From Acidithiobacillus_B sp049965315 (GTDB taxonomy: Bacteria > Pseudomonadota > Gammaproteobacteria > Acidithiobacillales > Acidithiobacillaceae): DNA of 6,103 nucleotides. The notes under the pieces are model-generated. The model saw only the letters and a program-made list of their open reading frames with translations. It was not told the DNA's origin and did no database searches. Shown piece by piece: positions 1-6,103 of the stretch (the stretch's first letter is position 1; the number at the start of each line of letters is the position of its first letter). Both the position numbers and the translations under genes were made by a program. Location: NCBI RefSeq assembly GCF_049965315.1, contig NZ_JBMFWL010000052.1, forward strand, positions 1 to 6,103, given 5' to 3'.

Positions 1-1
1 G

Positions 2-421
2 GCCCTCAAGACCACGCCCTACGGCATCGCCTACATCGGCATCAGTTGGAAGAAGCCGGTGGAAGAAGCCCATCTGGGTCTGGCCATGCTGGAAAACCGC
101 GCCAACCAGTTCGTGTTGCCGACGGTGGCCAATGCCAAGGTTGCAGCGGGTGAAATGGTCGCCAAGACCCCTGCCGACGAGCGCATCAGCCTGGTCTATG
201 CCCCGGGTGCCAAGTCTTACCCCATCATCAACTACGAGTATGCCATCGTCAGCAAGACTCAGCCCAATGCCCAGGTTGCGGCGGAACTGCGCAAGTTCCT
301 GAACTGGTCCATTGATCCCCAGGGCGGCAATGCGCCGCACTTCATTCAGGCGGTGAACTTCGTTCCCCTGCCAGACAGTGCTGTGGCCCTCTCGCGCAAG
401 CAGATTGCCGAAATCCAGTAA
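2..421 (+). CDS. pstS: Phosphate ABC transporter substrate-binding protein PstS, C-terminal part (5' truncated)
   Basis: Only the last 139 residues are visible, because the frame is open to the left edge and the true start lies outside. It ends with TAA at 419-421. PstS is the periplasmic protein that captures inorganic phosphate and hands it to the PstC/PstA channel. The fragment shows blocks typical of the PstS C-lobe: YGIAYIGI near fragment residue 7, SYPIINYEYAIV at 72-83, an AAELRKFLNWSI helix at 93-104, and a closing VNFVPLP at 118-124 followed by a short terminal helix. Family assignment rests on these blocks and on the following pstC and pstA. The phosphate-contacting residues of the N-lobe and the signal peptide cannot be checked. 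A GTG at 59 is open in this frame but is internal, since the homology-like sequence continues upstream of it. A hairpin terminator follows the stop codon. Confidence 0.93.
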   Translation, partial: ALKTTPYGIAYIGISWKKPVEEAHLGLAMLENRANQFVLPTVANAKVAAGEMVAKTPADERISLVYAPGAKSYPIINYEYAIVSKTQPNAQVAAELRKFLNWSIDPQGGNAPHFIQAVNFVPLPDSAVALSRKQIAEIQ

Positions 422-431
422 GCGGTGCCCG

Positions 432-470
432 GAGCCGGGTGTTCATGCCCGGCTCTTTCTGATATTTTTT
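432..470 (+). terminator. Intrinsic terminator or attenuator after pstS
   Basis: A perfect 8-bp GC-rich stem, GAGCCGGG at 432-439 with CCCGGCTC at 448-455, closes an 8-nt loop. It is followed by TTTCT and then six T's at 465-470. It starts 11 bases after the pstS stop. This is a classic Rho-independent layout, although the T-tract is interrupted. Because pstC and pstA lie downstream on the same strand, it probably lets only part of the transcription continue. That would give more periplasmic PstS than membrane permease, a common arrangement for binding-protein genes. The partial read-through is inference. Confidence 0.8.
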
Positions 471-597
471 GCGGGCTTCTCTACTTTTATCCAGGCGCTT
501 TGGAAAGCGGCATCACGGCTTGCCCTGGCAAGGGAGCGCCACCTGTTTTCCAAAACGTCGTTTTTGAGGTACTCATGTCGGTACGAGACAAAACACT
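471..597 (+). other. pstS-pstC intergenic remainder, dyad-rich, no gene
   Basis: I see no plausible small gene here. The pstC frame is closed by a TGA at 565-567, and there is no alternative start between that stop and the ATG. No convincing sigma-70 promoter pair and no match to the Pho-box consensus could be recognised. The stretch contains several short inverted repeats, described separately. Only a weak purine stretch (GAGA at 585-588, about 9 bases from the ATG) could act as ribosome binding site for pstC, so pstC may be translated modestly compared with pstS. Confidence 0.6.
494..565 (+). repeat. Cluster of short inverted repeats with competing pairings
   Basis: Three consecutive near-perfect palindromes with 2-base centres are visible: CGCTTT-GG-AAAGCG (496-509), CTTGCC-CT-GGCAAG (519-532) and GTTTT-CC-AAAAC (545-556). 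A fourth, AAAACG-T-CGTTTT (552-564), overlaps the last. Longer pairings compete with the first and third. Bases 499-510 can pair with 543-554 over 12 bp including two G-U pairs, enclosing the middle hairpin. GGCGCT (494-499) can also pair with AGCGCC (535-540). A run of five T's is at 561-565. The complementarity is read directly from the sequence; any role as attenuator, RNA-processing site or protein-binding site is inference. Confidence 0.55.
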
Positions 598-1554
598 ATG
601 AAATTCCCGGTCTTTCGCAGTTCCCTGGTGGCCATGGCCAGCCTGCTGCCTTTGTCCCTGCTGGCGCTGATCACCTTTCTCACCCTCTACTCCTGGCCGG
701 CCATTCAATACAACCAGTTTCATTTTCTCTGGACCAATGACTGGGACCTGGGCAATCTCTACGGCAATCCGGTGATGGAACACGGCTTCCAGGTCATGCC
801 TCATGCCCGTTACGGCATCTGGTTCCTGATCGTCGGCACCGTGGCCAGTTCCTTCATCGCCATGGTCCTGGCCCTCCCGCTGGCCATCGGTGCGGCGGTT
901 TTTTTGTCGGAGGGAATGCGCAAATCCCGGGCGGCGCCCCTATCCCTCTTTGTGGACCTTCTGGCGAGCATTCCCAGCGTGGTGTATGGGCTTTGGGGGT
1001 ACGCGGTGCTGGTTCCGCTCCTGGGTCAGCATGTCTATCCGGCCATGGCCCATGCCCTGTCCTTCGTACCTTTCTTTGGCGGTGCCCCGGGGAGCGGCTA
1101 CGGTCTGCTCACGGCATCCCTGGTATTGACCGTCATGATCGTACCGCTCATTTCCGCCACCCTCCGCGAATCCATCAACATGACCGACCCGGCCCTCAAG
1201 GAAGCGGGGCGCAGCCTGGGTTTGAGCCGCCTCGAAGTCTTTTGGCATGTGGTCCTGCCCAAACTCCGCACCGTGGTCATTGGCGTTAGCATCCTGGCCC
1301 TCGGCCGCGCGCTGGGGGAAACCATGGCGGTGTTGATGGTCAGCGGCAATGCCCTCAATTATCTGCCCAACAATATTTACACGCCGATCTCCACCATGGC
1401 GGCCTTCATTGCCTCGCAACTGGATAGCGCCTTGCAGGACCCCACCAATATGGCCGTCCAGGCCCTCTCGGAAATCGCCCTGGTCCTTTTGCTCATAGCC
1501 GTGGCAGTGAATATCATTGCCCGCCTGATATTGTGGATGGCGAGGGTACGCTGA
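598..1554 (+). CDS. pstC: Phosphate ABC transporter permease PstC
   Basis: A complete 318-residue inner-membrane protein of usual PstC length. It forms the phosphate channel together with PstA and receives phosphate from PstS. The sequence shows an N-terminal hydrophobic segment (about 10-34), a periplasmic loop, and then a block of further membrane segments beginning at about 73-104. The permease coupling (EAA) loop is at about 201-221, with E202-A203-G204, G208 and a closing L220-P221; it contacts the ATPase. It is followed by GRALGETMAV (236-245), which carries R237 and E241; an Arg and a Glu of this block are reported important for transport in E. coli PstC. The ATG at 598 is the only start available after an in-frame TGA at 565. 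Its ribosome binding site is weak. The stop codon overlaps the pstA ATG by one base (TGATG), so the two permeases are translationally coupled. Confidence 0.95.
   Translation: MKFPVFRSSLVAMASLLPLSLLALITFLTLYSWPAIQYNQFHFLWTNDWDLGNLYGNPVMEHGFQVMPHARYGIWFLIVGTVASSFIAMVLALPLAIGAAVFLSEGMRKSRAAPLSLFVDLLASIPSVVYGLWGYAVLVPLLGQHVYPAMAHALSFVPFFGGAPGSGYGLLTASLVLTVMIVPLISATLRESINMTDPALKEAGRSLGLSRLEVFWHVVLPKLRTVVIGVSILALGRALGETMAVLMVSGNALNYLPNNIYTPISTMAAFIASQLDSALQDPTNMAVQALSEIALVLLLIAVAVNIIARLILWMARVR
1542..1546 (+). promoter_or_regulatory. Shine-Dalgarno of pstA inside the pstC end
   Basis: GAGGG lies 7 bases before the ATG at 1554, within the last codons of pstC. This decides the pstA start in favour of the ATG over the GTG at 1533, which lies upstream of this site. 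Confidence 0.65.
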
Positions 1555-2459
1555 TGGCCACTGAAACGATGGAAACGATGAAAATCAAGGCAGTGGAAAG
1601 AAGGTATGCGCCTTCCTTGCGCCGCCAATGGGGTAACACGCTGGGCTGGCTGGCCATCATGGCCGCTTTTCTGATCCTGGCAGGGGCCTTTTTCTCCATT
1701 ATTGGCGAGGTGATGGTCAAGGCCCTACCGGTGCTGCGCCCGGCTCTGTTCACGGAGATCACCAACGGGATTGGCGGCGGCCTGAAGAATGCCATCGAAG
1801 GTTCCCTCGTGCTTTCCCTTGGTTCCCTGCTGGTTGCTGCGCCCATTGGCATTGCGGCGGGGATCTATCTCTCCGAGCATGGCGCGGGCCGCTGGGGCAG
1901 CGCGCTGCGTTTTCTCTCGGACGTGCTGGTGGGCGTGCCGAGCATCGTTCTGGGATACTTTGGTTACATCGCCATGGTGATTTATCTGGGTTGGCAGTTT
2001 TCCGTCGCCGCCGGCGTGATTACCCTGGCGGTGATGCTGCTCCCCTATATCGCCCGCTCCACCGAATTGGCCATGGCCAATATTCCCAACGCCGTGCGCG
2101 AGGCGGGATATGGGCTGGGCGCCGGAGAAGGTCATCTCGTCTTCAAGGTGCTCCTGCCGGGCGCGGCGCCGGCCATCATGACCGGGATATTCTATGCCGT
2201 GGCCCTGTCCATGGGCGAGACGGCCCCCTTGCTGTATACGGCGGGTTGGTCCAATTACATGTGGAATGGCCACATGACTCAAGAACCCATCGGCTATCTG
2301 ACCTATGTGATCTGGTCCTTCATCAACGAACCCTTCGCCGAATCGCACATGCTCGCCTTTGCCGCCGCCTTTCTCATCACCTTCGGCGTGCTCATGCTCA
2401 TCCTGCTGGGTCGCTGGATGCTGGTCCGCAGCCAGCGCAAACTGGGCGCCTACCGCTGA
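1554..2459 (+). CDS. pstA: Phosphate ABC transporter permease PstA
   Basis: A complete 301-residue inner-membrane permease, the partner of PstC in the phosphate channel. I chose the ATG at 1554 because it overlaps the pstC TGA (TGATG) and has GAGGG 7 bases upstream. A GTG at 1533 would add seven residues. Visible features are a short charged cytoplasmic N-terminus, a first membrane segment at about 30-52, and a membrane core from about 82. The conserved LSDVLVGVPSIVLGYFGY block is at 121-138. The coupling loop has E183-A184-G185 through to L201-P202, followed by MGETAPLLYTAGWSN at 220-234. A last membrane segment (about 267-288) precedes a basic tail. One oddity: the Arg found four residues before the GET glutamate in E. 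coli-type PstA is Leu218 here. Its pstB partner is not adjacent. The gene ends 9 bp from the convergent RND gene. Confidence 0.95.
   Translation: MATETMETMKIKAVERRYAPSLRRQWGNTLGWLAIMAAFLILAGAFFSIIGEVMVKALPVLRPALFTEITNGIGGGLKNAIEGSLVLSLGSLLVAAPIGIAAGIYLSEHGAGRWGSALRFLSDVLVGVPSIVLGYFGYIAMVIYLGWQFSVAAGVITLAVMLLPYIARSTELAMANIPNAVREAGYGLGAGEGHLVFKVLLPGAAPAIMTGIFYAVALSMGETAPLLYTAGWSNYMWNGHMTQEPIGYLTYVIWSFINEPFAESHMLAFAAAFLITFGVLMLILLGRWMLVRSQRKLGAYR
1563..1580 (+). repeat. Tandem 9-bp duplication GAAACGATG x2 at the pstA start
   Basis: Two exact adjacent copies of GAAACGATG (1563-1571, 1572-1580) encode Glu-Thr-Met twice, directly after the first three codons of pstA. Each copy supplies an extra in-frame ATG (1569 and 1578). 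The repeat is a whole number of codons, so gain or loss of a copy would keep the frame. Confidence 0.85.
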
Positions 2460-2472
2460 GCGAAGGGCTCAG
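2456..2472. repeat. Inverted repeat containing both convergent stop codons
   Basis: CTGAGC (2456-2461) and GCTCAG (2467-2472) form a perfect 6-bp stem with a 5-base loop. The left arm contains the pstA TGA and the right arm contains the RND gene's TGA, read on the other strand. Neither direction is followed by a T-run, so it is not a canonical bidirectional terminator. It may be a weak hairpin that protects transcript ends, or a coincidence of two TGA codons facing each other. Confidence 0.4.
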
Positions 2473-5400
2473 GCCCGGGCTCGGCGGCGGACGAGCCGCT
2501 CCAGGAAGCGGTAGATTCCGGGCATGATCAGGAGTACCAGCGGCACCTCCACGATCAAGCCGGAGATGATGGCAATGGCCAAAGGCGCCTGCATCTGCGC
2601 CCCCGCTCCCAGGCCGAGGGCGAGGGGCAGCAAGGCCAGCATGGCGATGATGGCGGTCATGAGAATGGGGCGCAGGCGCGCGCGCCCGGCGCGAATCAAC
2701 TCTGCCACATCGCTGTTCTGCGCCTCGGCGAAGTAAAAAATGGCCGTTTCGGTGACGATGCCGACAATCATGGTCATGCCGATCATGGCCGTGATGTTCC
2801 GTTGGGTGCCGGTGAGCCAGAGGCCTACGAACACGCCGCCCAGGGCGAGCAGGGCCGTCGCCAGGATGCTGATGACGATGGTGAAGCGTTCATAGAGGAA
2901 GAGCAGCAGCACCGCCACCAGCAGGATCGCCGCCACCAGCACCATGGCCAGTTCCCGCATGGCCTGCTGCTGCTCCTGATAAAGCCCCCCGTACTGGAGA
3001 TAGACCCCGGGCGGCAGAGTAAGATGGGCCAGGCGCGCCTGCACTTCGTGCATGACCGTACCCATGGCCCGGCCTTCGATGCGCGCGGTCACCGCCACCA
3101 TGGGCTTGAGATTTTCCTGATTCAACTCCGCCTGTCCGGCTTGGGCGTTGATGGTGGCCACCCTGGCCAGAGGGAAGTAATGGCCATCCGGGGCCAGGAT
3201 GGGCAGCGCCCGCATCCGGGCCATGTCGTCCCAAATGGCGCGGGGGGCCCGTACCCGCAACCCGATGACCTCTTGCCCCTGGGGGATGCGGCTGGCCACC
3301 CGCCCGTCCATGAGGGTTTGCAGTTGCGCCGTAATCTGCGCCGGTGCCATCCCCTCCAGGGCGGCTTTGATGGGATCAATGCGGATGTTCATGGCGTCGC
3401 CGGCAATGGTGACCCCATCGAAGACCTGGGTTACGCCGGAGATGCCATGGATGGCCCCGGCAATGCGGGCAGCCGTAGCTTGCAGCACCTGGGGGTTGCT
3501 GCCGAAGACCTTGACCTCGATGGGTTGCGGCACGGCCGTGAGATCGCCGATGAGGTCTTCCATGAGCTGGCCCGTTTCCACCCGCAAGCCGGGCACTTGG
3601 TCATGGATACGCTGACGGACGCTTTGCATGATCTGCCAGATGCTGCGACTGCGGTGTTTTTTCAGGCGGATGAAAAAGTCACCCTGGTTGGCCTCGGTAA
3701 TGCCGCCGCCCAATTGCAGGCCGGTGCGGCGAGAGTAGCTGGCGACTTCCGGTGTCCGGGCGAGTATCTGCTGCACCTGCTCCAGGAGGCGGTCGGTTTC
3801 CGCCAGAGAGGTGCCGGGGGGGGCCTTGTAGTCGAGGACGAACCCTCCCTCGTCCATGTCCGGCATGAAACCGCTGCCCACCTGGGTGTAGGCCCAGCCC
3901 CCGAGGCCCACCAGCGCCAGGACGATGGGCAGGAGGAGGAACGGCCGTGCCAGCAAGCCGCCCAGGAATGCCCCGTAGCGCTCCTTCACCCGACCCATGA
4001 CGCGCCCTTCCCGCTCGGCCGCCTCGGCATCCTGACGACGCAGGAGGGCATCGGCCAAGAGCGGCACGGCGAGATAGGCCACCAGAAAGGAGATGACCAG
4101 GGCGGCGGCGATGGCAATGGCGAGGGCCTGGAAAAAGGCCCCCGTAACGCCCGACAGGAAGGCCAGCGGTGCAAAGATGATGATGGTGGCCGCCGAGGAA
4201 CCCGCCAGGGGCCGGCTCATCTCCAGGGCGGAATGCAGCACCGGCACCTTTTCCCCGGGGTGCTCGGCGATGCGGCGCATGATGTATTCGAGCATGACCA
4301 CGGCATCGTCCACCACCAGCCCAACGGCTGCCGCCATGCCGCCGAGGGTCATGATATTGAAACTCATGTGCAGCACATAGAGGATGAGCACGCTGGCCAG
4401 GAGCACGCTGGGCAGCACGATGGCCACGATGAAGGTAAGCCGCAGGTTGCGCAGGAAAACCAGCAGCACCAGGGCGGCCAGGGCGGCACCGATGAAGATG
4501 GCATCGCGCACGCTGCTGGCGGCGCTGGTGATGAGTTGGCTCTGGTCGTACCAGGTGCTGATCTTGACCCCCGCCGGAATGCTTTTGGCCTCCGTGCGCA
4601 GCAGGCGGCGAATGGTCTGGTCGATGGCGACGGTGTTGGCGCCGATCTGTTCTTTGATATTGACCAGGACCGCCGGCTTGCCGTTGGCCGTCACCGTCGT
4701 CCATTGCGGCACGGTGCCCTGCCGCACCTGGGCGACGTCATCCAGCTCCACCACCCCGTCCGCGCCGGTCTTGAGCACGGTATGGCCGATATCCGTGACA
4801 TTTTTCAGGGGGCTTTGACTGAGCACCTGGTAGAGGCGGTAGTGCCTTTGCAAACGTCCCACCGCCGTGATGATGTTGTTGTCGGCCAGGGCCCGCTCCA
4901 CATCGGCGCTGCTCAAGCCGTAACTTTGCAGGCGCATGGGGTCCACCACCACCTCGTACTCGGCCTGGGTGCCGCCCTGCACTTCCACCTGGGCCACGCC
5001 GGGAATGGCCAGCAGGCGCGGGCGCAGATCGTAATAGGCATAGCGGCGCAAGGCCACGGGGTCCAGGGTGGAGGAATTCAATGCCAGACCGAGGATGGGG
5101 AAGACCGTGGGATCCATGCGCCGGGCCCGGAAACGGGTATCGGGCGGCAGTTTGGGCAGGACCTGGTTGACGGCGGACTCCACCTGCAGGAGGGCCGGCA
5201 CCATGGGGGTGCCCCAGGCGAACTGGACCGAAATGTCGGCGGCGCCCCGGCTGGTGGTGGAGCGGATGCGCTCCACGCCGGGCACGCCGCGCAAGGCCTG
5301 TTCCAAAGGCTGGGTGACCTCGATCTGGGTGCGGGAAATGGGCAGGTTGCCCGCATCCACGCTCACCACGACGCGCGGGAAGCTGATGGTGGGGAAGAGG

Positions 5401-5501
5401 GAAACCGGTAGGCGAAAGGCTGCCATGCCGCCCGCCAGGACCAGGACCACGAGCATGAAGAGGAGCGAGCGGCGGTGGCGCTGTAACCAGTCACCCATCA
5501 T
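2469..5501 (-). CDS. RND efflux permease, AcrB/CusA superfamily, substrate unknown
   Basis: A complete 1010-residue inner-membrane pump subunit, slightly shorter than typical AcrB or CusA. RND permeases form trimers that use the proton gradient to expel substrates through an adaptor and an outer-membrane channel. The layout is the family's duplicated one. TM1 (about 13-30) is followed by a first large periplasmic region (about 31-332), TM2-TM6 (about 333-485) and TM7 (about 519-538). A second periplasmic region (about 539-848) precedes TM8-TM12 (about 850-996) and a basic tail. Proton-relay positions: TM4 has GLVVDDAVVMLE with D398 and D399, as in HAE1 drug pumps. TM10 has GIVTETAIFYF with E918 where AcrB has its Lys. 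R942 in RARLRPILMTA matches the AcrB TM11 arginine. Start: the ATG at 5501 overlaps the upstream adaptor stop (ATGA) and has GGAGG 7 bases before it. A second ATG follows immediately. The sequence does not reveal whether metals or organic compounds are exported. Confidence 0.93.
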   Translation of the reverse strand: MMGDWLQRHRRSLLFMLVVLVLAGGMAAFRLPVSLFPTISFPRVVVSVDAGNLPISRTQIEVTQPLEQALRGVPGVERIRSTTSRGAADISVQFAWGTPMVPALLQVESAVNQVLPKLPPDTRFRARRMDPTVFPILGLALNSSTLDPVALRRYAYYDLRPRLLAIPGVAQVEVQGGTQAEYEVVVDPMRLQSYGLSSADVERALADNNIITAVGRLQRHYRLYQVLSQSPLKNVTDIGHTVLKTGADGVVELDDVAQVRQGTVPQWTTVTANGKPAVLVNIKEQIGANTVAIDQTIRRLLRTEAKSIPAGVKISTWYDQSQLITSAASSVRDAIFIGAALAALVLLVFLRNLRLTFIVAIVLPSVLLASVLILYVLHMSFNIMTLGGMAAAVGLVVDDAVVMLEYIMRRIAEHPGEKVPVLHSALEMSRPLAGSSAATIIIFAPLAFLSGVTGAFFQALAIAIAAALVISFLVAYLAVPLLADALLRRQDAEAAEREGRVMGRVKERYGAFLGGLLARPFLLLPIVLALVGLGGWAYTQVGSGFMPDMDEGGFVLDYKAPPGTSLAETDRLLEQVQQILARTPEVASYSRRTGLQLGGGITEANQGDFFIRLKKHRSRSIWQIMQSVRQRIHDQVPGLRVETGQLMEDLIGDLTAVPQPIEVKVFGSNPQVLQATAARIAGAIHGISGVTQVFDGVTIAGDAMNIRIDPIKAALEGMAPAQITAQLQTLMDGRVASRIPQGQEVIGLRVRAPRAIWDDMARMRALPILAPDGHYFPLARVATINAQAGQAELNQENLKPMVAVTARIEGRAMGTVMHEVQARLAHLTLPPGVYLQYGGLYQEQQQAMRELAMVLVAAILLVAVLLLFLYERFTIVISILATALLALGGVFVGLWLTGTQRNITAMIGMTMIVGIVTETAIFYFAEAQNSDVAELIRAGRARLRPILMTAIIAMLALLPLALGLGAGAQMQAPLAIAIISGLIVEVPLVLLIMPGIYRFLERLVRRRARA

Positions 5502-6103
5502 TGCCCACCCTCCACGCGCAAGGCCATGCCATCGTGCAGTTCATAATTGCCCAGGCTGACCACCCGTTCGCCCGCCTGAAGCCCTTTTTTCACCGCAATC
5601 CAGCCCTTTTCCTGCCAGCCGGTCTCGATCCAGCGGCGCTGGGCCCGCCCATGAACGGCCACGAAACAGTAGGAGCGGCCCTGGCTCTGCAGCACGGCGC
5701 TATCGGGTATGGCCAGGTCCCGGCCCTGTCCCACCAGGATGCGCGCATGCACCATGCCGCCGGGCAGGAGGGCCGGGTTGGCGGGAACCGGCACCACCAC
5801 CTGGGCCAAACGGGTTTTGGGGTCCACCTGCCAGTAAATTTGGGTGACCCGGCCGGCGACGGGGGTGGCGCCGCCATAGACCGGCTGGATTTGCACGACA
5901 TCGCCGCGATGGACGCGGGTCAGGTCTTCGGGTTCCACCCCCAACAGGACCCGCAATTGATCGCCCTTGCTCAAACGCAGCAGCGGCTGACCGGCCGGAA
6001 CCAAGTCCCCTTGATGCACCGCCACCGATTCCACCACCCCGTTCATGGGGGCACGCAAGGCGCCGCTCTGGAGCGTATGCAAACGGGCGCCGATATCCCG
6101 TAA
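5498..6103 (-). CDS. RND efflux membrane fusion (periplasmic adaptor) protein, C-terminal part
   Basis: The last 201 residues of an HlyD/AcrA/CusB-type adaptor, whose 5' end is outside the window to the right. The adaptor bridges the inner-membrane permease and the outer-membrane channel across the periplasm. In order, the fragment shows the second half of the lipoyl/barrel-sandwich domain (LRAPMNGVVESVAVHQGDLVPAGQPLLRL, roughly 16-44 of the fragment). Then comes a beta-barrel domain (about 48-124, with LPGGMVHARI near its end) and a membrane-proximal domain (about 130-198, with IPDSAVL and GLQAGERVV). The alpha-hairpin and the N-terminal anchor or lipobox cannot be seen. A TTG at 6082 is in frame but lies within conserved-type sequence and is not the start. 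The stop overlaps the permease ATG by 4 bases, showing a co-translated pair. The MFP type (drug or metal) is not decidable from this part. Confidence 0.92.
   Translation of the reverse strand, partial: LRDIGARLHTLQSGALRAPMNGVVESVAVHQGDLVPAGQPLLRLSKGDQLRVLLGVEPEDLTRVHRGDVVQIQPVYGGATPVAGRVTQIYWQVDPKTRLAQVVVPVPANPALLPGGMVHARILVGQGRDLAIPDSAVLQSQGRSYCFVAVHGRAQRRWIETGWQEKGWIAVKKGLQAGERVVSLGNYELHDGMALRVEGGQ
5509..5513 (-). promoter_or_regulatory. Shine-Dalgarno of the RND permease
   Basis: On the minus strand GGAGG sits 7 bases before the ATG at 5501 and 10 bases before the second ATG at 5498. Spacing favours the first, although both overlap the adaptor stop. The site lies within the last codons of the adaptor gene. 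Confidence 0.75.

Noticed and set aside
564..592. TTGAGG / GACAAA as a -35/-10 promoter pair for pstC
   Set aside because: The 17-base spacing is right but the -10 match is poor. No Pho-box-like repeat accompanies it, so I do not list a promoter.
378..740. A 120-codon + frame spanning the pstS end and pstC start
   Set aside because: It overlaps two well-supported genes in other frames, and its translation is not protein-like.
1533..1553. GTG at 1533 as the pstA start
   Set aside because: The ATG at 1554 has the pstC TGATG overlap and a properly spaced GAGGG. The GTG would place that Shine-Dalgarno inside the gene.
2802..5411. An 869-codon open frame on the + strand, antisense to the RND permease
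   Set aside because: It is opposite a fully recognisable RND protein. Its translation is rich in Gly, His, Gln and Asp with no domain or membrane pattern, as expected for a shadow of GC-rich codon usage.
5498..6082. TTG at 6082 as the start of the adaptor gene
   Set aside because: The frame continues to the right edge, and the fragment lacks the N-terminal half of the lipoyl domain and the alpha-hairpin, so the gene is truncated by the window rather than short.
5501..6103. A 200-codon open frame on the + strand opposite the adaptor gene
   Set aside because: The opposite strand encodes a clear membrane fusion protein with a coupled downstream gene. The + frame has no recognisable features and a His/Gly/Gln-biased composition.

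Overview
The window is ordinary, tightly packed bacterial chromosome carrying two unrelated transport loci that converge. It is GC-rich by eye (about 60%), with dense coding and overlapping start/stop junctions. Together with proteobacterial-looking Pst permeases and an RND efflux pump, this suggests a Gram-negative proteobacterium. Acidithiobacillus or a related gammaproteobacterial-type lineage is possible, but that is a low-confidence impression. There are no tRNA, rRNA, CRISPR, integrase or IS sequences.

Left half, + strand (2-2459): the end of a phosphate ABC-importer operon. It holds the C-terminal 139 residues of the phosphate-binding protein PstS, a 176-bp intergenic region, and complete genes for the two inner-membrane permeases PstC (318 aa) and PstA (301 aa). 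pstC and pstA are coupled through a TGATG overlap. The intergenic region begins with a good intrinsic terminator or attenuator right after pstS. It then contains a cluster of small dyads that could form mutually exclusive RNA structures before pstC. The ATPase gene pstB, which usually follows pstA, is not here: pstA ends 9 bp before the stop codon of a gene on the other strand.

Right half, - strand (2469-6103): a membrane fusion (periplasmic adaptor) gene, whose 5' part lies beyond the right edge, followed by a complete 1010-aa RND efflux permease. They are coupled by an ATGA overlap and a strong Shine-Dalgarno. No outer-membrane channel gene is visible. The permease has the Asp-Asp pair of drug-type (HAE1) pumps in TM4. 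In TM10, however, it has a Glu where AcrB has its essential Lys, as heavy-metal (CusA-type) pumps do. It also appears to lack the CusA copper-binding methionines, so its substrate cannot be assigned.

Working together: PstS captures periplasmic phosphate and PstC/PstA form the channel, energised by a PstB encoded elsewhere. The adaptor and permease form the inner part of a tripartite efflux pump. Nothing in the sequence links the two loci functionally beyond their tail-to-tail arrangement. I found no convincing undescribed system. The most worthwhile leads are the mixed-type RND proton relay, the dyad cluster between pstS and pstC, the missing pstB, and an absent arginine in PstA.
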